Shown here piece after piece: positions 11,891 through 22,593 of a stretch of 64,000 bases of DNA. The number at the start of each line of letters is the position of its first letter. The stretch's first letter is position 1. The translations under genes were made by a program, and so were the position numbers. The notes below the pieces were generated by a model. That model was not told where the DNA came from, made no database searches, and was given only the letters and a program-made list of their open reading frames with translations. The DNA is from Atopsyche davidsoni (Eukaryota; Arthropoda; Insecta; Trichoptera; Hydrobiosidae): the NCBI GenBank assembly GCA_022113835.1, contig JAILWY010000009.1, positions 2,889,501 to 2,953,500 on the forward strand. The letters run 5' to 3'.

Positions 11891-13437
11891 TTCATATTTA
11901 TAAAGAAACACTCCATTGTGCTTTTGGGTTTATTATGCAGTCTTGTGGCTTCCTTTTTGCGAATTCACAAAAACTAATAATGAAACCATGTCTTGTGATT
12001 CTACGTATCAGCAAAAAAGTAATTTCTTCAATTTTAGAAATCCTATGGTTGGCAAGGCACAAATTAACATTTTTTCTTCATTATCTAAGATCTATGAATT
12101 TATATCTGCAAATAAGTATTTTTTGATTTTATGGCAATTAGTGTTTAATGCATTCCTCGTTATCTGTGCTTGAAGAAAGTTTTCAGTTTCTCTTCCATTA
12201 CGGATATTATCTAACACGAACGAATTAATGAAAAAATGTATATTAAATATACTACGAAGCTGCGTTCGTTTTAAAGATAAAATCAATATACATGTTTATA
12301 TATATTTAGAAATTCATTGAGATTACATGAATACCTCTTTCTGATTTTTTTTTTTTTTTGAAAAATGTATTGTATTAATGCATGCAGTGTCAATACAAAT
12401 CATCACCAGCTTTTGATTCACCTGCCAAGATGGGAATCGAACCGAGAACCGAGACAACGGTCTAACCACTAAGCCATTACACTATATACCATGTATTTTT
12501 AAACGCTGAAGCTATAAAACAGTTTTAATTATATGATTATAAAAAAGTTTCTTTTTACTTTGTTCAAAAGAAGTCGGTGTACAGTTTTCTAATTTATTTA
12601 TAAAGCTTTGTTTAACAATCTTAATGACTAAATTTATAACTAATTTACCACTTTTAAATGAGGTTATTGTATTAAACTTAGAGTATAACATTTGCTTTGT
12701 TTATTTGTTAAACTCTAACTGGATACCAGACACACTGCGAGTCGGTCGAGCTCCAACAATTTATAAAACAATACATCAACTAAAGTTTATAACTAAATTA
12801 GAGTTGCGTCTGAGACAGGGTTGCTTCAGTTTATATAAATGGAGGACATTAGTCTGGATCAAATTATAAAAAAAACTTTGTCGATCCTATCTAGAAGCTA
12901 AACCGTTTTTTGTTGCTAAATACATAAAAAGTTTTTAATGAAACACATTGTATGCATTATATTAGAAGATTACAAATTTTGCTTGACAATTTGGTTTTGA
13001 AAAATATTGTTTACTGCAGAATAAAACATGCAAACGTGGCATCGTGCAAAAAGAGTATTGATACCGTTTTTTACATATTTTAATTTACACTGTCTAAATT
13101 TAACATTTTCTAAATTTACTATCACATGAAAGGCCCTGCAGTAAGCCCGCAACGCGTGATGCTCTATTCGGTATATAATAATAACACAGCTAATTATGTT
13201 ATGCGAGGAAGTTATAAATATTATACGCGATTATTACTTAAAGGAACTCCGCGCGCCGCACAGAATATATGAAGGAATTTATCTTGTAATTACTAACCTG
13301 AAATTAGCGGATTACGTACACACCGAGGAATTGTCTTCCTTGCACGCGCCGCAATCTACGGACCATAATTCCCCGCTTAAGTTTGCTCCCCGCTTTATTA
13401 ATTTGAATATTCATGTGTAAACATACAAATAATTATA
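11891..13437. other. AT-rich DNA around the SINE, no gene recognised
   Basis: Apart from the SINE at 12345-12482, only short low-complexity ORFs are present. Confidence 0.6.
12345..12482 (-). mobile_element. tRNA-derived SINE with poly(A) tail
   Basis: Read on the minus strand, the element starts GTGTAATGGCTTAGTGGTTAG. It contains a Pol III A box (TGGCTTAGTGG, complement of 12466-12476) and a perfect B box (GGTTCGATTCC, complement of 12433-12443) at tRNA-like spacing. About 70 bp of unrelated body follow, ending in 15 A residues (12345-12359). This is the classic layout of a tRNA-head SINE. No clear target duplication was found. Confidence 0.85.
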
Positions 13438-14708
13438 CGGTGTGTGCATTATTTTTTTCGGATTTTCTAAGAGATGACGTTACTAGTATCGAATCGCATC
13501 AGGCTATACACATAACATTTCATTGTGAAGCGTCAATGTTGCACTTTTGTTTTCAGTAGATGTCATATCGCTGAAGTGTATACAACATTTTTTTTTGAGC
13601 TCTCAACGTGTCAACTTTTGTACCAACAAAACGCGATTTGCGGGGAGCTTTACTTTTCTGTTTCAATTGGAAGAAAAAACCACCTGAAAGTCACCGATTG
13701 ATATGTGAAGTTTATGGTGAACATGCTCCATCGCAAAAAACGTGTGAGAATTGGTTTCGACGCTTTAACAATGGTAATTTCGATGTGGATGACAAAGAAC
13801 GTCCAGGCCAACCAAAAAATTCGAAGATGAAGAATTAGAGGCATTGCTCGATAAAGACTCGTGTCAAACGCAAGCAGAACTCGCAAAATCATTGGGAGTT
13901 GATCGAGCAACAATTTCAAGACACTGAAAAGCATTGGAAATTATTCAAAAGCAAGGAAATTGGGTGCCACATGAATTGAAGCCGAGAGACGTCGAAAGGC
14001 GATTTTGCATTTCGGAAATGCTGCTTGAACGCCACAAAAAGAAGTCACTTTTGCATCATATCATCACTGGTGATGAAAAATGGATTCGTTACGACAACCT
14101 AAAGCATAAAAAATCATGGGGTAAGGCCGGACAGGCATCAACATCGACGGCCAGGCCAAATATTCATGGCGCCAAGGTAATGCTGTGTAGTTGGTGGGAT
14201 CAGAAGGGTGTCATCCACTATGAGCTGCTGAAACCAGGCCAAACTATCACGGGCGAGTTCTACAGACAACAATTGATGCGTTTGAATCGAGCATTGGCAG
14301 AAAAACGGCCAGAATATGCGACCAGGCACGAGTCTGTATTTTCCATCATGACAATGCTCGCCCACATGTTGCTAAATCGGTTAAAACCTATTTGGAAAAC
14401 AATGGATGGGAAGTTCTGCCTCACCCGCCTTATATCCCAGACCTTGCCCCTTCCGACTACCACTTGTTTCAATCGATGCAGAATGCCTTTTCTGGAATAC
14501 GCTACACTTCTGAACAGGGTATCAAAAATTAGGCTTGATTCTTCCTTGGCTTCAAAAGACGAACAGTTCTTTTGGGATGGAATCCATAATTTGCCCGAAA
14601 GATGGGAAAAAGTAGTGGCTAGCGATGGACAATACTTTGAATAGAATATATTGTACCAATTTTTTATAATAAAGCTTCAATTTCACGAAAACATAAATGC
14701 TCACACCG
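13438..14708 (+). mobile_element. Full-length mariner element, inactivated
   Basis: The element is about 1.27 kb and is flanked by TA on both sides (13436-13437 and 14709-14710), as expected for Tc1/mariner insertion. Its ends are imperfect inverted repeats of about 27 bp: the left begins CGGTGTGTGCATTA and the right, read in complement, begins CGGTGTGAGCATTT. It contains a mariner transposase reading frame with several disabling changes, described separately. The length is normal for mariner, so this is a nearly complete copy that decayed in place rather than a deletion derivative. Confidence 0.93.
13608..14644 (+). pseudogene. Mariner transposase pseudogene (DD34D type)
   Basis: Mariner transposase cuts and pastes the element using an N-terminal helix-turn-helix and a C-terminal DD34D catalytic core. 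The first segment (13608 on) gives the HTH region with KTCENWFRRF and ending near ERPGQPK. A missing base in the A-run at 13814-13819 then shifts the frame. In the new frame a TGA lies at 13925-13927. The WVPHEL linker motif follows, then TGDEKW with the first catalytic Asp near 14081. Another lost base near 14337-14342 moves the second catalytic motif (HHDNARPH, 14344-14367) and the PDLAPSDYH motif (near 14437) into a third frame. An extra base near 14533 restores the earlier frame for the C-terminus ending at 14644. Motifs are well preserved, so decay is fairly recent. It cannot make a working protein as it stands. Confidence 0.93.
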
Positions 14709-14751
14709 TATTTTATTAAATCATTTTAGTAAATCCATATTTTTCATTACT

Positions 14752-15012
14752 TATATGATTAGGCACATTAGTTCACACAAAGAAGACGATTAAAGAAATT
14801 CTCAGAAAAATATCATCGTGATTTGTGTGGGATTTGAAGCCACATCCCCTGGCTTACATGGCCGGTGTATTGACTATTGTAGAATGAGAATTTATTTAAT
14901 CATCTTCTATATGTGAACTAATGTGCCTAATTATATTAGTAATAATATAATAAACCTGTAATGTGTAATAAATACGCACTTGATTGACGTTCAATCCAAA
15001 AAATAGACATAC
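14752..15012 (-). mobile_element. tRNA-like foldback element, copy 1
   Basis: The inverted ends ATATGATTAGGCACATTAGT and its complement (ending at 14940) enclose a minus-strand tRNA-like segment. This has GTGTGGGATTTGAAGCC (complement of a slightly mutated B box) and an anticodon-arm-like GGCTTACATGGCC. Outside the right end is a tail (AATAATATAATAAACCTGTA to about 15012) shared with 22521, 35410 and, in complement, 62260. It begins about 45 bp beyond the mariner element. Confidence 0.7.
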
Positions 15013-17362
15013 CCATATTTTTCACTGAAATCATTTCAGGAGTTCTCGAATATTTTTCTAAAAACATAAAGTCATCAGTTCCGTACTAATAATGAGTCAT
15101 ATTCTCACCTAGTTACTGTAGTTTAATTAAATAAAAGCACAGAGCTGCAATAGCTGTGAGATTTTTTTTTAATTTCAGGATTTATTTTCAGGATCAAAAA
15201 AATTTCAGGCGATTACATGCAATGTGACCAATTAAACTATTGAATATATTTATTATAATAATCATTATAAGTTTGATCTTTTATTAAAATATGTTTTATA
15301 CTATTCTTAATATTCTTAAAAAAAACCCTTCACTAATAGTCTATAAATTGGACGTGGTTAATTTTATGTTTAATTTTCAATTTAATCAAACATGTGGAAT
15401 GAAATTCATTACAAACTGTGTTCAATTAATTCTAAAGTTATAGAAGCAGAACATGTATTCGTATATATTAAAAACTAAAGCGTTTTTTTTACTCATCAGT
15501 GACTAAAGTTGTATACTTTAATAAGATTTCACTTTAATGTATTTTCTTTGATTATAAACCATCAGAAAATATTCAAAGAGCTCTCTAGGAAAATTATTAT
15601 AACTGTTAATAATTAAGTATACCTCTAAATCAGAGAGGTTGAAAAAGTGGCCAATTTTATTGAATAAAGTTTTTATTAAAAATATTTAAATTAGCCTGCA
15701 CCGTTTTCTGACGTTTCAAATAGATATGCTTTCTTCTTAGACTAAAAGAGTTTCAAGCCAACCAAATTTGACATGACTAGTATCTATAAATCTTCAAAAA
15801 ATAAACTCTACCTTGTGATAAAATTGAAAAGATTTTAAAAACAATGGTTAATTACAATGTTTTCAAAATTTCTGAAGGGGTAAAAAAGTGCTTTGATAAA
15901 GAAAGACATCGTACCCCCTAATCTTTTTATTAAAAGACTCTTGCTAATAAATGATAATAATAAAACCCCACGAACGATGACAGGCCAAAAAGGTCAAAAT
16001 ATACTGGGAAAACTTACGAGCGCCGAATATGAAAATGTCGTTTACTAAATATACTGTAAATTGACATTTCTTTATAATGCTACTAACAAAAATATAAATT
16101 CTTTCTGAATACAAAATTTCTATGCCCATTACTTTTGTTTGTCTGGTTATTTTTTTACGATTGTCCTGTTATGATCAATATTCATATGAATTCAACTAAG
16201 TAAAAAATTTACAATACTTTTTATGTGCACGATCCACATGCGAAATGATTAGAAAAAAATAAGCTCTATCGTCCCTCTAAGCGGCTTAATACAAAAAGTT
16301 TTTTTGGGTATAATATTTCTATTTTGCTTCTACTAATATTGTTATTGCAGATAAGATATTTGATATTTCAGATAAGTACTTAAGGGTGTTTCAAATTTCG
16401 CGCGATGAGTTTCACTGACAAACGTCACCCCTGTAATCCTTGTATGCTTGCGAGTCATAAGGGAGGGCTTGGCTAAGTCCTTTCGATTACCTCCTTGCTT
16501 ACTCTTGTGTCAATAGTCCTTTTGATAGAGCCTCATACATCACATTCAATATATCATAACACCACCGCAGCCTGCGGTTTAAAGGAAAAGCATATCTGTG
16601 TGTTTGTATATACATATAGTACGTCAAAACATGTAAAATCCAACAACTACACGCACGTTTGTTATTATTCAAATTCAAATCTAATCAAACTAATCCTTAT
16701 GAAACACAAACATACGAAGACAAAAGGCAAAGCGAATTTACGTGTTAAAACTAACGAACGAATTAAATTTTTTTTTTTTTTTTTAAAGTAAATAATCCTA
16801 AAACAACGTTTATATTCGAAGTATATAAAGGTAATGAATATTAATTTAAAAAGTTTGCTACTATACAAAAAAATTGCATTACAATCCTTATGAGGATCTG
16901 TAATCCTCAATCGATATTGCACGTGATTCTCAATTGTTTTTTTTAATAATTGATATAAGTAACGCAGATGAAACTAATTTTCATTGTGCTTTTAAAATCA
17001 TTACATTTTTTGATAATATTCCAAAAAGAAAATAAAATAAATTTTCTACTAAACGTTCAATAAAAATAAAGTTATAAATTTTGTTGATGAAGCCTGAATT
17101 AAGTTTTTTAGGTTATTTTTATAAAATACTACTTAGAACTATATGTCAAAAACAATACAATATACGTATTAATCACAAATATTCTGTAAGAAAAACATTT
17201 ATTATGTACTTTCTATAAATATTCCGTTTAAAATTATTTATAATATTTTTGAGTGCGTTTTATCTCACGAAGCCACAAATTTCACCAACGATCTATATTT
17301 ACCACTAGATTGTCGCTAGTTATTTTTTTTTAAAAGTAAAAAGTGTTTCTGGATATACGTAT
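15013..17362. other. AT-rich DNA, no gene recognised
   Basis: Very AT-rich. Around 15690-15760 the minus strand has TTTGAAACGTCAGAAAACGG preceded by AAGAAGAAAGC, a faint hammerhead-like pattern too decayed to call. A poly-T tract lies at 16768-16784. Confidence 0.55.
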
Positions 17363-17411
17363 AAAAGTACCTTTGTATTTTGTCTTCACTTTGAGTTTAT
17401 TAAAATTATTT

Positions 17412-17455
17412 GCATTACTAGTTTCGACCCAATACACTTGGTCATCATTAGATGC
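17412..17455 (-). ncRNA. Hammerhead-type motif, degraded core (family A)
   Basis: This is the partner of the motif at 17660 in the other arm. Read on the minus strand it has GCAT, CTAATGA (G5 of the core changed to A), a mismatched stem II, then GAAACTAGTAATGC. The change at G5 should abolish cleavage. Confidence 0.65.
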
Positions 17456-17473
17456 TTAACTAAATATGTAAAA

Positions 17474-17645
17474 ATTCTCGATAAACGGAAGTGATTAGTT
17501 AGTATAATGGTTAGTAATGTAACCGGTCATGTAAACCAGGGGATGTGGGTTCAAATCCCCCACAAATCACGATGATATTTTTCTGAGAGTTTCTTTAAAT
17601 CATCTTCTATGTATGAACTAATGTGCCTAATCATATTAGTAATAA
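17474..17645 (+). mobile_element. tRNA-like element nested in a hammerhead foldback, copy 2
   Basis: The tRNA-like part is 17491-17570. GTGATT and AATCAC form an acceptor-like stem, and a B box GGTTCAAATCC lies at 17548-17558 inside the T-arm-like TGTGGGTTCAAATCCCCCA. The leader TAAAAATTCTCGAT and the body GATGATATTTTTCTGAGAG through ACTAATGTGCCTAATCATAT match the other copies. The left inverted end is absent here. Confidence 0.75.
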
Positions 17646-17659
17646 ACATGTTAAGTTAA

Positions 17660-17703
17660 GCATCTGATGATGACCCAGTGTATTGGGTCGAAACTAGTAA
17701 TGC
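17660..17703 (+). ncRNA. Hammerhead ribozyme motif, intact core (family A)
   Basis: In order: GCAT (stem I strand), CTGATGA (core), one extra T, GACCCA paired with TGGGTC (stem II), GAAA, the palindrome ACTAGT (stem III, half shared with GAAA), then A as the nucleotide before the predicted cut, then ATGC, which pairs exactly with GCAT. All catalytic residues of the hammerhead are present. The only departure from the textbook form is the extra T between the core and stem II. The 3-bp palindromic stem III suggests action as a dimer, as in Penelope-like hammerheads. Activity is inferred, not shown. Confidence 0.75.
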
Positions 17704-17869
17704 AAATAATTTTAACAAACTCAAAGTGAAGACAAAATACAAAGGTACTTTTATCATTATAATAATGGATCTTCACGAATCAAATGCCTTGTCCTTGAGC
17801 AAGATTTAGGATTTATAGTGTTGTAGCGGTTAAGTTTGAACAGACTATACCGTGGTGTCTGACGGATTC

Positions 17870-18115
17870 TCCTGCCGAGGTTTTTAATTCCGACAGAGTG
17901 ACGGCGTCGGTCGCGCTCACCTCCGGCGAATCTCCCGATAATTGAATCTGCGACTTGCAAGCTCATCCTGCCTTAATATTTACAGAACTTATTTATTTCC
18001 TATCGTGTAAGTAAACACCCGCGGCTGCGTGAGAGAAATCCGCGGCGATGGGAAATCGAATAATATCCGGAGATCCGGCGGCCGAGGAGCCCGGGCTCGT
18101 GTTGATAAATGCTTT
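17870..18115. other. GC-rich block, candidate conserved non-coding sequence
   Basis: Includes GACGGCGTCGGTCGCGCTCA and, after an AT gap with TTGATAAATGC, GAGATCCGGCGGCCGAGGAG. No coding signature. The mix of GC-rich and TAAT/ATAAA words resembles developmental enhancers in insects. This is inference only. Confidence 0.35.
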
Positions 18116-18367
18116 TAATGCGTGGAAATTGTGAACACAACGACTACTGTAGATTGAATCAAGAAGGCCCAGTGTTTTTATTATTAATATATTAACTAAA
18201 AACTCACTTTGAGCCTTTAAACATAGCTCAGAGGTAAATCAAAAGCATTTATATGTGTATGTGTATATGTACGCTTAGACGTATGTATATGTAAGTTACT
18301 TTCTCTATTTCTTGTCATTCGCCTTTTTGCATACTTCTATGCATCTATAAGTGCCTCATTCATACTT

Positions 18368-18496
18368 TTTCTTCATCATGTGCTTCTTCTCAGAGGATGT
18401 TGGCGACCATTTCACTGAGCATATACTCATGCTAAGCCAGTGTTCATGGTTTTCTAAGGGGAAAATAATGTAGTAGGTACCCGGGTCCTTCTACAC
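18368..18496 (-). repeat. Non-LTR-like 3' tail repeat, copy 1
   Basis: Contains the block GTTGGCGACCATTTCACTGA, GCATATACTCATGCT, TTCATGGTTTTCTAAGGGG and CCGGGTCCTTCTACAC seen in copies at 21260, 38270, 46653, 46877 and 58715. On the minus strand the unit ends in a GAAGAAGAA-type run, a simple-repeat tail typical of some non-LTR retrotransposons and their SINEs. No coding part remains. Confidence 0.55.
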
Positions 18497-18893
18497 CAGT
18501 GATTCTCAAAGTGATCCCTACGGACATCAGGGGGTCTTTAGAAAATAAAAATCGATTTGGGGGTCCCTGAACAACGTCACGGGGTCCGCGCAAGGTTTAA
18601 TAAAAAATTAAAAAATGTGACACATTTTTATTAATATGGAAGCTAAAATAAATAACAATGAATACATTATTGGCGATATTTACGTCCTAAGTAAAATATA
18701 AATATAGACAGTTGCATAAAATACAAGTAATAACAGGTATCGCGGTGAGTCAGGTAAGTTTATACAGGAACGCAATAGAGTCGATACTTGCACCAAATAT
18801 AATATGAATTTATGTAGTTTTTCACCTAGGGTCCCTAGGCAAGTTTTGACTATGAAAGGGGGTCCGTGGGCCAAAAGAGTTTGAGAGCCACTG
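18497..18893. mobile_element. hAT-type MITE, copy 1
   Basis: A 397-bp element with terminal repeats CAGTGATTCTCAAAGTG at the left and, in complement, CAGTGGCTCTCAAACTC at the right, the pattern of hAT (Charlie-like) ends. No coding capacity for a transposase is seen. It is the same length as the copy at 60028-60424 and shares most of its sequence. No convincing 8-bp target duplication remains. Its left end abuts a non-LTR-like tail fragment. Confidence 0.85.
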
Positions 18894-21259
18894 TTTTAAT
18901 AGCATTCAATTAAGAATATATCTATATTAAAAAAAATAATTCCTTTATATATGTAACGTCTTACCCAAACATGAATAGAAAGTCTCGCATTAGAAACAAT
19001 TCAGCCTGACATACCTGAAACAAAAATAACATGTTTAGATGTATACAGATATCCGCAATATTCGGCTACACGTTGCGTTGTATTTTGAATCCGAAAATAT
19101 GTTGTTTTCTTCCCGAGACGAATAACCCGAAACTACAAGCAGAACAAAACTACTTAGACGAAAAACCCCAGAGTTTTATTATCACTAAAGTAGCGCGGCC
19201 TAGTAAAAAGTCCCCTTCGATAAGGCCGGGCCGGGAAGTCGCGACCACATGTGCTCGGACGTTTATGAGACTCTTGGATTCTTGAAGAACTGCTGAAGAA
19301 GTCTGCTGGCTTTTTAAGGCGCCATTACGCCGTTATATATTTTTTACTTATTGTAAATTGATGAAGCGTTACTTTTTTAACTCCAAAGTTTTTCCTGTCA
19401 CACGTTGAACGCACTTGAAGTTTTTTTTTTTGTTTCGTTTTTTTATACTATGGCGTTATACTATATATACACCGCTAACTGCTTAATGCATATTAAAACT
19501 GCAAAAAAACACATGATATTGGCATATTTTTTTAATTACAATAAATAGCCAAATAGATAGATGATTGTAGCCTGGCGTAGAGTTCAGTAAAGCTATAAAC
19601 TCCACTCGTGACTGGTATCGATATTTCTTTATTATATTATTTATTTCAAACAATTTTTTTTAATTAAAACGAAAATAATTGAATTTGCTGTGTTGGACAG
19701 TTAACTTTGTGAAATTTGTTATAATTTCATTATAAAATGTATACTGTGGACAAGAGTGCATGCACACAAATGAACAATATAAGCCAGGTTACATATAAAA
19801 TGACAAAAATAAATACCAATTTAAAAATATGTTCAAATGCGAGATTTGCAAATTGAATAAAAATACATCGAAAGCATGCATTTTAATTTGATTGCATGTT
19901 TATTTCGAAAATTTTCATTTATAGTTTCGTTGCGTAGTTGCATCTTAGATGCTACGATTTATTTATCGATTTGCTATGCTGAATTGAAGTTTTATGTTGA
20001 AATGTTAAAAGATTTATAGACAGGTACTTTATTTATATTTTAGTTTAAAGAAGTAGAAGTTTTTATGGAAAATCACAAACTCGGGAGCTTTTCTAACAAT
20101 AACACATTTAAAAACGCTAACACATAAATTGGCCTATATTACGAGGTGTTATAGTTTTGAGATATATGGGTATAAAAAAAGTATGTGATTGTAATTTTCT
20201 AGCCACTTATTTGCATATATTTTCTGTTGACACAATCACAAACCATAGTTGACAATCTTTCCTAAATCTGGTATTTACACAACAGTTGGTATATATTAAG
20301 AGCTATTGTGGTTTTAAGACCAATGGGTGTATAAGGCTTATGCCTTATCTCCCTCCTGGAGACCGGAGCCTCGTGTGAACTCCGCCGCCATTCAAGTGTG
20401 AAGTGTACTGATGAAAGGGACACCATGATGTCCTCAACAGGCCTGTAGTCTGAATTGGTATCATGTGTCGAGCTTAACCTGACTGAATATTCGAGGCTAT
20501 GGTTAAAAACATTTCACAAGAATCTATATCCAGAGCAAATTTATTTTTTATAAAAATTATCATGTGCATGTTTTTAGACAACTCTCCAAAGTTGACAGTT
20601 ACTCTATTTTTTATATTAAAAATAATATTTAAATAATTTTTAATTTTATATATACCAAGAAAAATTTTATATAATTTGATAGCTATGTACTTTTTCATGC
20701 AAACAAAATTATGAAACATTCAACATCAGGTATATATTAAAAAAGTGAACTATGATTGTATACACCAAAGAAGAAACAAGGATATACTTGATTTTAATTT
20801 ATTTATTAGCGGCTGGTTTCTTTATAAGTTATCCAAACGCTTGATAATTCTATTCCGCTTTCATATTTTAATTCATTTATTAAAAAAATCGATTCTCGAC
20901 TGCTTCAATATTTACGTCAAAAAGAAAAACTTTATTTCAAAGAACTTGAAACGACACGTAACATCCATATTAATATAATAAATGTCAGGGCTCGAAATTT
21001 CAATGAATTGGGTCTTGCCATAAAGTACGTAGTAATTTATTAAAGGGGCGAAATGAAAAAGAAATCTGTTGAAATTCAGTAGGTTCGTGTTAAAAGAACG
21101 GATGCTGCGTCGACGCAGCGTGCATTTTGATTAATCACACCACTAAGACACAAAATTTCATATTAAGGGGCTGGACTTGGATTTTGACGAATATTATATA
21201 AATGAAAAAAAAAATTACATTGAAAACGTAAGAAAATTATTAAAATTACTTCATTTTTT
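18894..21259. other. AT-rich DNA with unassigned ORF, no gene recognised
   Basis: A plus ORF at 19031-19285 and a GC-richer patch at 20335-20480 have no recognised motif. Confidence 0.55.
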
Positions 21260-21354
21260 AAGTGCTTTTCCTCAGAAGGGGTCATTGAGATCATTTCACT
21301 GAGCATATACTCATGCTGAGCCAGTATTCATGGTTTTCTAGGAGTCCTTCTACA
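21260..21354 (-). repeat. Non-LTR-like 3' tail repeat, copy 2 (fragment)
   Basis: Shares ATTTCACTGAGCATATACTC, ATGCTGAGCCAGTATTCATG and AGTCCTTCTACA with the copy at 18368. An internal deletion removes the GGGGAAAATA part. Confidence 0.55.
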
Positions 21355-21626
21355 TTAATTAATAATACTATCACATATAGTATTATAAAATAACAATATA
21401 CTATACATAACCATATTTGGCACGTCAATCAATAATCAAAGTAAAATGCTGAAAAAAACAATAAATAAATCAAAAGTATATCTAAGGATTTTTAATGCAG
21501 AGATATTTCATGTTTTAAGGTTTTAAAACCGCTGGTTAAAATTAAATATAACATGAATCGCTGGCCAACCACCAGTTAATGCAATTATTTTGCATAAATT
21601 TGTTCGTAAGATTTGGCGTAAGATAG

Positions 21627-21672
21627 GTGTAATTTGAGTCTCCCAGTACCGGTACCGAAACGTCGGAAGACT
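21627..21672 (+). repeat. Hairpin resembling a hammerhead with deleted core
   Basis: ATTTGAGTCT and AGACTCAAAT form a 10-bp stem. Between them are GTACCGGTAC (stem II-like palindrome), CGAAACGTC (GAAA plus palindromic ACGT and the GTC cleavage triplet) and GGA. In a hammerhead a CTGATGA core would lie between CTCCC and GTACC, but only CA is present. Reads as a degenerate ribozyme with a long stem I. Confidence 0.4.
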
Positions 21673-21769
21673 CAAATCACAGCATTATCAAATATATTTT
21701 TTAATTATCTAAGAGTTTAATATTTTTTACAAGGACCTTAAGAACGAAGTAACAACATATAGCTGTAAA

Positions 21770-22020
21770 CCGTTAAGAAGTCATCTGGGAGTGGAGAGCA
21801 AAAAAACACGAAATGTGCGTGCCATGTGTACGGGCGCGGTGGAAAAAGCGCGAGTCGTAAGATAATAAACAAAAATCCCGCACATCGACCGTTATTATTC
21901 CGATTTACATAATATCAACATTCCTACGGCGGCCGGGGACTGGCGCCTTCTAATAAAAACAGAAACTTCGTGAAACATTTTCTTTCGGAGCACTGCGCGG
22001 CCTGGTTGAATTAATTATCA
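21770..22020. other. GC-rich block, candidate conserved non-coding sequence
   Basis: Contains GATAATAAACAAAAATCCCG, GACCGTTATTATTCCG and CGGCGGCCGGGGACTGGCGC. The interleaving of AT-rich binding-site-like words with GC-rich stretches suggests regulatory DNA, unproven. Confidence 0.35.
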
Positions 22021-22200
22021 AATCTAAAGCAAGTGCTAGTTAAAGGGTGACTATATATATAAAATAGAAAATAAATTAATAAAAGTTTATATTATTATAG
22101 TTTATTTTCATCACAAGTCTTATCGCGAAATGAATTGCTCTTTCAGGGCCGAGTATTTTTCAATTGCAGGTTATCAGTGATTAACATTTATATAACGTTT

Positions 22201-22593
22201 ACTAATATGATTAGGCACATTAGTTCATACATAGAAGATGATTTAAAGAAACTCTCAGAAAAATATCATCGTGATTTGTGTGGGATTTGAACCCAACATC
22301 CCCTGGTTTACATGACCGGTGTACTAACCCTTGTACTAACGAATCACTTCCGTTAATCGAGAATTTTTAACAATCATACTCTACATATGAACCAATGTGC
22401 CCAGGCCAACCAATATTTGTTAGTACACCGGCCATGGAAGCCAGGGGATGTGGGTTCAAATTCCACACAAATCACGATGATATTTTCTATGTATGAACTA
22501 ATGTGCCTAATCATATTAGTAATAATATAATAATCCCGTAATGGGTAATAAATACGCATCTGATTGACGTCCAATCCAAAAAAATAGACATAC
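22201..22593. mobile_element. tRNA-like foldback element, copy 3 (two heads)
   Basis: Inverted ends ACTAATATGATTAGGCACAT (22201) and its complement (ending 22520). A complete minus-strand tRNA-like head lies at 22271-22347: GTGATT...AATCAC stem, B box complement GGATTTGAACC, and A-box-like TTAGTACAAGGG. A second head lies on the plus strand (about 22410-22475, with GGTTCAAATTCC). The tail extends to about 22593. The structure looks like two opposed copies joined head to head. Confidence 0.75.

Larger units (their letters stand above)
17363..17806 (-). mobile_element. Foldback element with two hammerhead motifs and nested tRNA-like insert
   Basis: The left arm (17363-17460) and right arm (17645-17760) are inverted copies sharing the AAAGTACCTTTGTATTTTGT and TTTGCATTACTAGTTTCGAC segments. 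The right side continues with an outer unit (to about 17806) that is the complement of the CTTGTTGAGG...GAAGATCC unit found beside the related elements at 57347 and 58412. Between the arms lies a tRNA-like element (17474-17645). Each arm carries a hammerhead-type motif. No ORF is present. The terminal repeats with hammerheads and a short palindromic stem III resemble the ends (pLTRs) of Penelope-like retroelements, so I infer a non-autonomous Penelope-like derivative. Confidence 0.7.
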
